Below, one piece after another: positions 23,429 through 33,459 of a stretch of 64,000 nt of DNA. This DNA is from Moniliella sp. 'wahieum'. Lineage: Eukaryota; Basidiomycota; Moniliellomycetes; Moniliellales; Moniliellaceae. The notes below the pieces were generated by a model that saw only the letters and a program-made list of their open reading frames with translations, was not told the origin of the DNA and ran no database searches. Both the position numbers and the translations under genes were made by a program. The stretch is from positions 496,001 to 560,000 of the forward strand of contig RSEE01000031.1 of NCBI GenBank assembly GCA_003971905.1. The letters run 5' to 3'. Position 1 is the first letter of the stretch. The number at the start of each line of letters is the position of its first letter.

Positions 23429-24900
23429 GGTGGGTAGGAGCGGGGGGGGGGGCTAGTAGCAGGACAGGGCTGGTGTGGTCGTGTGGGACAGCGGGCGAGC
23501 GATGAAGCGGGGGCGTAGGTGGGTGCGGGGGCGCGTGGGCGAGGGTGGGGGACGCAGCCAGCGGGCGAGGGAGAGGGGGTGGTGGCGGTGGTGGTGGTGG
23601 TGTGGTGGTCGGGGGAGGCGGGTGCGCAGGCGAGGGGAGGGGCTGGGAAGCGAGCTTGGATTGGGGTGCGGCGGGCATGCATGCACAACGCAGGCTGGCA
23701 GTGCGCGGCGATGGCTGCGATTGTCTCCCAATTAAACTACCTGCTGCCCAACACGCACCAGCCGGCACGCCCCAGCCCAACTGCCGCCGCCCAACCTCAA
23801 ACCCAATCGGCCGCCAAGCAGCCACCACAGCCGAGCTGCTGGGGAGCCACATCGCACGCCGCCGCACCGCGCCACTGTGCCTGTCCGCCGGGCCGCAGCA
23901 GCGCGCCGAGCGAAGAAGCTCCAATTTCATTTGCCCCTGCATCGGGTGGAGAGTGTGGCGCAGGTGGGTTAGCCGCTGCTGCAGACGCCCCAGCCCACGC
24001 CGCACACAAGCAGCACCACGCAAAGCATAAGGGCCACCCCTTGCGCTCAGCAGCGCCCCGCCGCTCAACCCTCGGCAGACCAGGCCGCCCCCCTGCATCA
24101 GACGTCGACGGGTGTCAGCGCATGTCAGCGGTCTCGGCCTGCCTCCCCCATCCGCCCACATGCTTCACACATGGTCGTCGTCCTCCGTGCCTCAGCGCTG
24201 TGGACTCTCGGCAACAGAGCTCGGCACAAACGGCGGGGACGGGGGACCCCGACACTGGGGTGTCCTAACGGGGCTGCGGCCACTGGGCCACTAGGCCCCT
24301 ACCAGCCATCGATCGGTCATCTAGACGCCCCCATCTCGAGCTCACCGGCGGCCCCACAGCGCCCACCTGTCCCATAACCGGTAACCAGGCCTTCCAGATC
24401 CCAAGAACAAACACGCGCCCCAACACCCAACCGCGGTAGCTGTGCTGTTGAGCCCTCCGCTCTTGCGTTGGGCGGCCCAAAATGTGTGACATGGGGTATC
24501 TGCTCCAGCCGGCTACAGCTCCCCACTGCGATCGGAACCGTCGCGGGATGCACTGGCCAGATGGTCGATGATCGATGACCAATGCCCGTGACCGGTGACC
24601 GGTGACCGCTGCTAGTCACCTAGCGCCTAGCGGCCGGCCGATGCGCTGGCGGCACTTGTGCCGTGCGTGTGACAGGCGGAATGCGTGACGTGTGGCGCGT
24701 CCCCATAACGCATGACGCGTGACGCTTACCGGTCGCCAGTCTCCGTTCTTTTGGGCGTTGGTACTACCTGTGGTAGAGATGGTCACTAGATCTCGCATCG
24801 TTTCGATCGCAGCCCCATTGAACGATGGAAAGAACCAGCCGCAATCCATGACATCGATGACCAAGCCTTGCTACTAGCAAAAGAGGGTACCGCCTCGTAT
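23429..24900. other. Upstream region of acetyl-CoA carboxylase, GC-rich
   Basis: No gene is supported. The first half is GC-rich with GGTGGTGG runs (about 23,578-23,606), then GCAGC/GCCGC-rich DNA. Around 24,585-24,606 there are three tandem copies of GTGACCG. Near 24,640-24,735 there are repeated GCGTGACG/GACGCGTGACGC words. These are candidate regulatory elements of ACC1, but no factor can be named with confidence. Confidence 0.5.
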
Positions 24901-27900
24901 CGCACCCCTATTCTGCTGCGGAAAACGCATACCGTTCCGCATGGTCCGTCAACGCGTCAACCATGCATCAACGCGCTCTTCGGCTGTATACTTATCACGG
25001 CAATATACCAACCACAGTGCACACGGAAAGCGTTGTTCGTTCGTCGGCGGGAGGCCGCGGACGCCACACACCTATCGTTGCCGGCATCCCGCCTTTCTCT
25101 CTGTGCACATTGTGCTAAGGTTATTCACGTGGTATTGGTTGCTCAGATCTCTCAGAGGGCGCTCAGACTGAGTACTGTGAGTCGTACACTGACTGAGTAC
25201 TCGGTACCCAAACGAAGTACCGAGTGTACTTGAGTATGGTGGTCATTTCGGCCGACATGTCTGATACGTTGAACGTTGATAGTACCGCGGAGCAACCGCT
25301 ACATACGTGGCCCACTGGCCAAAAAATGGGGCTTCTCTCACGCGTTACGCTCAAGAACGTCATCGCCCCAGGCCTCAGCGCCTTACCGCACCAAGCGCCT
25401 CAGCCTCATGCTTGTCACATGCTTGTCACAATGCGTGCACGTGAACGCGTGACGCGTGAGCGCCTGAGCGCCTTATTGAGCCTTGAAGCTCAGCTCAAGC
25501 TCTGCGCTCAAGCGCTCAAGCTCAAGCCTGATATTGATAACAACTAGCAATTGATAGCGATATACAGTAGGCGACTAGTGAATCCAGCGAACAGTGTCAA
25601 GGATGCATGATGATAACTGCGTACGTACAGTTGATGGTCGGTACGTTCAGTTGGCCTGAGGCCTGAGGCCCTCAAGGGTCTGAAGCTCTGAAGCTTCAAA
25701 CCTGAACATGTGCCGCAGTGCAAAGTGGAATACAGCGGAAACTTTTAAACTCATAGACATTCAGATCTCAGACGTCCAGTTCCCCTTGTTTTCACCCAGG
25801 GACAGGTGTGGCTTGTGCGAGAGTGGCTCACCTGTGAAGCACCTGTAAAATTTAAAACACCTTCCGGGCTTGGCAAAGCGGCGCGTGCATATTGCCTTGC
25901 CCCCCGGTGATTAATGATTGAAATAGTGATATTGATCATCGATCGTCCGTTCCGCGTTCCCCACGTCCAACTCTGATCGATCATCTCAGGATCGGATCCC
26001 ATCATGTTGTAACATGTAAACCCCACATCGCATGTCACTACAGGGGGAATCGAGGGGCTTGTCATGGGGCCTTTGGAAGCTTGAAACGCGCTTACTAGTT
26101 CTTGTAGTTACTGTTGTATGTCAGGGGGAGTGTTCTCTCTCTTCCGTCTCCAGCTGGTATTAGCCAAAACACCAACAATGCCCTTCTCTTCACCGTCCTC
26201 TTTTTCCATGGACACCCGCCTTTCGCCGTCGCATCTTTTCAGCTTTTGGGTTGATCATATGTTTTGCGATCGTCGATGCAAGATGGCCTCAAAAGCACTC
26301 ATCAGGCCTGAGGGGTATAAGCAGTGCATTATAATCTTCACTGTGACGACTTTTTAGCTGAGAAACAAACTATCGGGGAAAAAAGGCATGGCTGTACCAC
26401 AAACACAGTGATGGGACCCATCTTCTGCATCAACAACAAAAGCAGGTGATCGATGATCTGAGGCCTGCGATCTGGGAAGAAAACCCAACAGTTTTCTTGT
26501 GCCTGTATGTTGTCCAGTGCCCCTCTCCTCTCCTTATACGGAGCTCATCCGACAAAGTCGGGTCTGAGACTTTTGCGGAGAGATCGATAGACGTCTCCAG
26601 TCCGATGAGATACTCTGGGGGGGAGGGGGGAGGGCTCAGCTCGAGGTGTGAAATGTGACATGTGATAGCAGAGGCCGCCTTCGCCATCGGGATAAAAAGA
26701 GGAACGTGTGTGTGTGACCATGTGACCACCAGTAATGTGGCTGCCGTTCAACGTTCGTCACGTCCATCCGTCATTAATCATTGAGCTCAGCCAGCGCTGA
26801 GGCTCAGCGCTCAGCTCAAGCTCAACGAGCTCGCTCTTTTCCTCGTGATCGTATTCCTAACCGTCACGCGTATGAACACCAAAAGAAAAGTAAGCGAGAA
26901 GAGAAAACAGATTTAAAAACGCAGCGACACATTCTTCATTGCATCAGCATTCTCTCTCGATGTAATGCGCCTCTCAAATCCATATGATGTTGTTGACAGT
27001 GTGAACGTGGTGGGAAGTAGGCTTTATCGACTTCCAAGCACTTTCTTCTTTCAGCGTCAGCGTGGGACTAATTGTATTGCGTGCGTAAGGTCGAGAGATC
27101 GATCATCGCTATCAAATAGATCCATCGTAAACTTGACGAACTTGGCGTACGCACCAGGTTTCCGGTCGATCACCGATCGACCTCGTCAACCTCATCCGAA
27201 TGCACTTTCTCGTATTCAATGCCTACCACGACGTCCAACGTTCAACCAAAAACACCTATAGGTGTCTCGGTATTATGCGGAGCAGGGGGGTACGACGTAC
27301 GTGCGCGGTACGGGTTAACTTTAAACGGTACGTATGTATTACTACTTCCCTTGGTCGGGTGGCTCTGCTGGGCCCCACGACAGTCTCGTTACCCAATCGT
27401 ACTTGCAGTTACTAGTTACATATCAGCTATCGAACCAAAGAACCACGCGCGGGCATGATGCATGATGAGTGATGGGTGATGGATGGTGCGATTGATGGTA
27501 ATATCATAGGCGCATAGGCATTGAAGTGCATGCTGCTGCTGCATGAGGCCAAGCGCCAGGGCGTGCAAGAGCGGTAGTCAATAACAGACAGAAACGCGAA
27601 ACGCGTGAAAAAAATGAAGAAGATAGAGAGGATACTGCGACAAATGTGGCCATCAATCTCATCTTCTTCCATCTTATCTCGACAAAATAGAATATATACC
27701 CTCCGGAAGCGAGAGAAAAGAGGCACCTATCTTGCTTCGTCCCCTTTAATTATTCGCCCTCTCAGTACGCTTTCTTGGTGTCTACTCTCCCTATATTGTG
27801 ATTCTCTGGTGTTCGTATGGCATGCGACGTGCTTCCACCATCAAATTATGTCGGGCCGAACGACGTTAATGATGCACTTGAGACAGGAGGAAATAAGATA

Positions 27901-29312
27901 AGGGCGCATGGAAGAAATTTAAGCCGTATACCACAGGACATGACCAAGTACACTTGGTGGCGATATGACTGTACTGCGTGACCGCATGGTGGCCTCTCAG
28001 TGGCTGTCTTTGGGTCACTGACGGACGAAAGCCTTAGCAAAACTTACATTCACAAGAGAGAAAACGTGTAAAGGCGTGCTTGAACCTTGATGAATATTAT
28101 ACCACATGACCGGTGACCCCCAATGCGCACTGAAATCGTCGGCGTTCGACAATAAGCCCACCAACACACGTATTTTTCCTCTCTAATCTTCCTCGTGATC
28201 AGGCGCTCTGGATGGTATAGAGTCTCCGGCATGTTTTCCCACACATTAAATGTGATCTTCATGTATCCCACGCAACATCCGGCGCGGCTTGGAACTGAGA
28301 TGAGAATGGTGTGTGCCCGAAGGTTCTGGACTGCTGGCGATTCCATTGGTTTCCTTATTGGGTTGAACGTTGACGAGAGCAAGCACCACACACCCAATGA
28401 GTGCGCTGCCTGATTCGCGCAACATTTTTTTGTCTCAGCCTTATATAACATCAGAGGAAATGTGGCATTAATGTACCTATCACAGTCGGGGCTAATGAGA
28501 GGAAGACTAGAGTCGGGACTAAGCTAAGGGATGGAGCACTCTCGTCGGAAGAAGCAAGAGCAGATGACATGGTGCGACGCTGAACAACAGGGAAGGAGCG
28601 AGACGTTCGCGACAAAGAAATTGGAATGGGAGCGAGATCAGCCGAAGTTATGACAGTACACATCGGGATCTCGTTCCAATAGGCTTTTGTCGATTGATAT
28701 ACGCCTACCATATTTTTTCACCCCGAGAGATAACTTTGTGTTGGTCAATAAGATACGAGCAATATGATGGTTATAGCTAAATTAGGTACGGTGGCCAAGG
28801 GGCCATGCATGCGCGCGACATGATAGGCGCTCTCCGCCCAAGTCCAAGTCGGATGGCCGAAATAAGGCCACCAACTTTTCAGGATCTTTGCGACTACTGT
28901 CGCATCCGTCCCACTTCCTTTTCCTTTCTCTATTGTATCTGCGGCAACCCCCCCTTTTAACGCGTCTTCCTTTCTACGCCCCCTCAGCTTGCATCCGTTT
29001 TCCCTTTTGATCTAGCCTGACCCCTGGTTGGTGGGGGGATCCTTTTCCCCATCTTCCATTCTCGTCCTCTTTCGTCTTTTCAGTATACTCTTGTCCCTTC
29101 CCGCCTATCCTGTCCGAGCCCTGAGCGTTTCCCAGCCAATTGATGCAGTACAGGCAGCCTCCTCTCCTCTTACTTAGCTCCATGACGGGTCACACACACA
29201 TTCCCATCGGATGTGGGTATGACCCTGTTCTAGATCTTCCTTGCCCCCTTTTGCGTCTCTTTCCTCTCATCACGCGTGGTTTACCGTGTGATAGCTTCTC
29301 CTCCGCCTCTGG

Positions 29313-29322
29313 TATATAAAAG
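29313..29322 (+). promoter_or_regulatory. Strong TATA box
   Basis: TATATAAAAG is a near-perfect TATA box in a region otherwise lacking genes. It lies 31 bases before the ATG at 29344. The start site could therefore fall very near that ATG. Confidence 0.55.
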
Positions 29323-29343
29323 GCACCATTCCATGCAGCCTGA

Positions 29344-29730
29344 ATGAATACCATCTCCGGCATCCAAAGCAAAATCCCCTTCCAACATCCCACCTCCTCT
29401 TCCGACCTCGTCCTCCAGCTCTCTATCCGTCCAGTCGCGCGAGCCTCTTCCTTCAGCGCCGAGTCCCCGTACCAGCTCCTCGCGTAAGTTCTCTTCCAGC
29501 CACGTCGACAGCCGTCCCTGTCGTCCAGTCTCAGTTCTGGCAGTGTTTGCCCGCCACTGCCTCCTCCGTCCCTAAGTCTCAGAGGCTTTAGCCACGTTAC
29601 TACTTCCCAAGCCGGTGCATACGCAGTCTTGCCACACTACAGCCGCCTCAGTTTCGCGCCGAAAGGCCTCTCGTCGTCCCTAGCCCCGCTCGGATGCATC
29701 AACTATAGTCCAAGCGCGAAACTACCGTGA
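29344..29730 (+). CDS. Candidate small spliced gene (about 108 aa), unrecognised
   Basis: Exon 1 is open from the ATG at 29344 for 46 codons plus two bases, up to a perfect donor GTAAGT at 29484. Removing 29484-29543 (60 bp, ending GGCAG) joins it in frame to an exon open to TGA at 29728-29730. An alternative acceptor at 29528 keeps the same frame. AATAAA follows at 29749-29754. No similarity is recognised; the translation is Ser/Pro/Leu-rich. Problems: the ATG lies only 31 bases from the TATA box, so it may be absent from the mRNA, and a four-codon upstream frame starts at 29333. A non-coding transcript is equally possible. Confidence 0.3.
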
Positions 29731-30451
29731 GTCGACCTACCGTGTCCTAATAAAAGGGAATGTACCTCATAAACCCGTGCGAGCCCCCTGGCGGGGGCCG
29801 CCCCATGACAGTAACCCTCTCTACAGCAGTGTTACAGTGTTAGTGTTAGCATAATCTGTACCCTACCGTTGTGGTGTGTTTGTATGCAAAAGACTTCTCT
29901 TCTATCATTATCCTGCATCGCGGACGTATATATCTCCCTACTAAGGACAAATATGATGCGCCATTGTTCTCCTTTTGTCTCTTCACTCCTACATGCATGG
30001 CAGTTGTCCCCATCCATGGGGGCACCCAGTATATTTGCCAGGTGTGCACGGTGATGGTTATATACATGCTGCTCAGCTCACGATTTGAGTGACGCCCCCT
30101 CCGCCCTTTGGAATTGTGGTGCAACACTGTATGACGGTTCTATCTTCCGTCTTGTACTTGAATTGTCTAAAAGAGCGCGTACATTGCCCATCCTTTCATG
30201 AAGGAGGCGCATGATCCGCCCGATGTACATGCTCAAGTGTATCAATGTGAGTCTCGGTAACAAAGAATAACGTGTTGTAACGTAAAGTGAAGGATGGAGA
30301 CGGATGCACCAACCAAGGCTTGTTGGATATCCTGCGCGGCAACTAAACACATATAAAAGAACGGGGGGTGGCTGCGCAGGGATCAGGGCTTGTCGCCTGG
30401 GTCAATCTTTTCGCCCTCATGCGCATTCAGGCGCGTGTGGTAGCGATACCC

Positions 30452-31427
30452 CTAGACGATTCGACACATTGAACCACAGCAATGTTCGCATTTACAACAG
30501 CCCTCTCTGCGCCCCTCATTGTTCATTCTTCCCACCAAAAAATCCGGGTCCGTGGGAGGAGGAGCAGGAGGAGGTGCGCCAGGGCGCACGCGGGGAATCG
30601 CAGGATCGCCTTCCAGAGTAGCGTCGCCTGCACCAGCGGTCGGTTGATACCGAATGTGGGTAGGAGGGGGGTTCGTACGATGACTTGGACGAGGCACAGG
30701 CAGCCAGGACTCTTGGATGCTTTGTGCGAGAGAAGCGCTGCTAGGGTCTTCATTGTGGGTGTGGCCCTGTTCATCCAATGATGTATGGGCGGTTCGGACT
30801 GCACAGCAGCCGACCCACCTTGAGTGTGGCATGCCCTAAAGTGCCACGCACTTCTTCATGCTCTGGCTCATTCTCAAGGGGGGCGGACGGATGCGCAGTC
30901 TCAACGTGACGAGGGAGTGAACCCTGCAGATCGGCAGAAGTCTGGGGGGCAGACGTTGCCTCTTGTTGCTGGCGCGGAGCAACGATCGTGCTCGTTCCAC
31001 TGCCAGCAGTCCATGGGGATGCAACAACCCCACTACCAGGGGAAGGGCTTGCGCCAGGTCCACTTCCAGAAGGGCTGCCAGTCTGGCTGCTCCACTGGCG
31101 AATGCGACGAACAACCTCGTGAAACATATTACTACCTCGCTCCACCTCGTCGATGGAGATTTGGCGGCGTCTCCGTTTCAAGGCCCTTTGCTCGTCAATG
31201 GGTCGGGTTTGAACACCGAGAGGGTCCTCAAACTCAGGCACCGCTTCTCCAGCATCCCCGCTTCCTGTATCATCAGAGGTTCCTTGACCCGCAACTTCCC
31301 CTACTTCTGGTTCAAGGGGTAAAGAATTGCTCAATTCATCATCAACTGCCGGCGGTAGTGTTGATTCGGGCCTAGTAACGGTCAAGGCAAGCCCCGCCAG
31401 GTACAATCTAGTAGCTTCTGCTGACAT
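30452..31427 (-). CDS. Unrecognised nuclear-type protein with a C-terminal cysteine cluster
   Basis: The ATG at 31427 starts a 203-codon exon. An intron runs 30767-30818 (52 bp, GTGGGT..GAACAG) and joins in phase 0 to a 104-codon exon ending at 30452, giving 307 aa. The sequence is acidic from residues 27 to 70. A basic KRRRR cluster (84-88) is followed by a helix-prone ISIDEVERGS..FHEVVRRIRQW. A Gly/Ser/Pro-rich middle, a Pro-rich C-terminal part (PPPAPPPTDP) and a final CCKCEHCCGSMC follow. It has no frame breaks, unlike most neighbours. The KRRRR cluster suggests nuclear targeting and the cysteines a metal site; both are inference. I do not recognise the family. Confidence 0.6.
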
Positions 31428-31957
31428 GGCAATGGGGGAGTATAATGCGTCTTGTCCGCTGTGTGAAATGGGGTGGGGGAAAAGGGCGAAAAAGGGGTTA
31501 GAAAGTTAGCGGACTGCCCGTGGTATCTCCCTGCCACACGTCGATTGAGGAACTGGGGTGAGCGGCGACGTACGCGGTCGAGGGGAGGAGTGGTAAAGAG
31601 AGGAGCGGTGGTGGGGGTGAGGGAGGACGCGTAGGCGTTTAGGCCTCATTGTCGGCTGCAAAAGGCTGAGCCACTCACGACTCTCACACGACTGAGCCTG
31701 GCTGGTTCAGCATCGCTTATGCAGGTTGTATACGCGAGGGATCGCTCTGTGGACAAGCGCGTATGGCACTACGTTTTATTTTCTCGCCTATCTTGCCGTC
31801 ATCCAATGCGGGCCCTCAATCGCTACGCATACTTTCGCCATTTAAGCGAACCTAGGCTCTCCTTTGTGTTGATCCGATCTCAAATTCCAGATGGCCAAAA
31901 GCACTTGGGATCCACGCAAGATCCAGAACGGGCAACATGCCAGAAGACATCACCCGA
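31428..31957. other. Intergenic, upstream of the unrecognised gene
   Basis: This spacer of about 530 bp lies between two minus-strand genes. It should carry the promoter of the 30.5-31.4 kb gene and the cytochrome c1 terminator. No gene or clear motif is seen. Confidence 0.5.
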
Positions 31958-32970
31958 TCAGTGCTTGGGCGGGTTGTACTGCAGCCGGCGGTTGGTGATC
32001 GACGCCCACTTGTACCTCTTGACCCAAATGGAAAGGGCGAGCATGGTGGAAGCAATGATCATGTACTGGAACCCCATCTTCTTGCGCTCATCGTGCTCCG
32101 GCGAGGCGGCCCAGCTGAGGAAGGTCACAACATCCTTGGCCATCTGCGACGTGGTGGCCGGAGTACCATCCTCGTACTCGACTAGCCCGTCAAACAGGAC
32201 GCGGGCCATACCAATCTGGGTGCCAGGGAAGTAAGGGTTGAAGTTCATGCCCTCGGGCACGTGCACACCAGCTGGTGGGTCCACGTAGCCAGTCAAAAGA
32301 GAGAAGATGTAGTCGGCACCCGAGTGACGGGCCTTGACCATGAGCGAAAGGTCCGGCGGCAAGGCACCCTGGTTGGCAGCACGCGATGCCTCGTCGTTAG
32401 GGTACGGGGCAGGAATGTAGTCGGCCAGCTTACCCGGGCGAGTGAACATCTCGCCCTCGTCGTTAGGCCCGTCCTGGTACTCGTAATCGGCAGCGATCTC
32501 CTTGACTTCGTCGACGGTGTGGGAGACACCGACCAGGTTGCGCCAGGCAATACGAGTAAGCGAGTGGCACGAGGCGCACACCTCACGGTACACCTGGAAC
32601 CCGCGGCGAATCGAGGCGTGGTCATACGTCTCGAAGTGGCCGAGGTGCGGCCAGGGGTAGGCGGTCGGGTGCAGTCGTCCTTCTCGTTGGCACTCACTGC
32701 GGGAAGAAAGGGAGCCTCGCCGAATGCAGCGGCGTAGAGGGCGATGCTACCGACGACGGCAGCAGTGGAACCGTACGCAGCAGCGCGCGAGGCCCAGAAG
32801 GGGGCCTGGGCCGGGGCAGCGTGGGCAGCAGTGGAAGCAAAGCGAGTCTGATGGCGGCAGGCAGGGTTAGCGAGGCCGGCGGGGACAAGGGCGACAGACG
32901 GAGGAGGACGTACGCCCTGGGCACCGAGCGTGGAAGCGCGGCCGGCAGCCGAGCGGAGGAAAGAGGCCAT
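31958..32970 (-). CDS. CYT1: Cytochrome c1 of the bc1 complex
   Basis: Cytochrome c1 is the haem-c subunit of complex III in the inner mitochondrial membrane and passes electrons to cytochrome c. The ATG at 32970 begins a bipartite presequence: MASFLRSAAGRAS, then a hydrophobic sorting segment (AAVVGSIALYAAAFG). One frame change sits near 32,672; after it the protein reads HPTAYPWPHLGHFETYDHAS. The CASCH haem site has codons near 32,578-32,564. DYIPAPYPNDEASRAANQGA, then PPDLSLMVKARH follow. The axial Met lies in GTQIGMARVLFDG. A C-terminal membrane anchor lies near MIIASTMLALSIWVKR. The stop is at 31958. Length is slightly above the yeast protein. Confidence 0.95.
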
Positions 32971-33459
32971 CGTCACCGCCTCGAAGTGCGAGCGCGTCGT
33001 TTGTTGTGAGAAGCAAGAAGACGAGTGGGCGGACGGACCCCAGCAGCGCCAGCCCAGCCGGCCGCCCGCCTGACCAGCGCCGGCACTGGCCGGGCCAGAC
33101 TTGCGCCGTGCCGATTTGTAAGTTCCGCTGCCCAGCGCACGCCCAGTGTCGGGTCGGCCCCCGCTGCACATCCCGACACTGCCCCACGCTGCCCATGCAC
33201 CACATTACGTAGGCCATTAATAATTGCAGCTTGAAGCCGGGTGCTTGCCTCTTGCAACGTTCAAGAGGCAGTGCGTTCAGGCTCAGTTCAGCGCAGGCCA
33301 ATGTTTCAACCGCAACACCGAGGCCCACTGAATACATTTCAAGTGTCCCTCCCACTCCGCCACAAATGGCACGTCTGCAATGCGCCCCACACCAGCCGTC
33401 GTCGCTTGGGCAGCTTATAGATAGCTGGCCCATCCGATGTCTGCCAAACACGTCAGCCA
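32971..33459. other. Intergenic, cytochrome c1 promoter and ATR 3' end
   Basis: This spacer between two minus-strand genes carries the CYT1 upstream region and the kinase terminator. No further gene is seen. Confidence 0.5.

Larger units (their letters stand above)
24901..30451. other. Gene-poor, AT-richer region of about 5.5 kb
   Basis: GC content visibly drops relative to both flanks, most clearly from about 26.9 to 28.8 kb. There is no long conserved coding frame. The stretch carries many GATCGATC-type words (25933-25945, 25974-25985, 26447-26459, 27097-27108, 27165-27180), ACGCGT boxes, and Hind III/Stu I-like palindromic word clusters at about 25,470-25,535, 25,655-25,700 and 26,785-26,835. 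Two open frames with ATG on the minus strand (28050-28451, 133 codons; 28451-28711, 86 codons) have no recognisable domain and are not called. The only gene-like signal is the TATA/intron/AATAAA set near 29.3-29.75 kb. It may be a large regulatory spacer or a centromere candidate. Confidence 0.5.

Noticed and set aside
28050-28711. Two minus-strand open frames (133 and 86 codons) in the gene desert
   Set aside because: Both have ATGs, but no domain, no clear splice or poly(A) context, and such lengths are expected by chance in 5 kb read in six frames.
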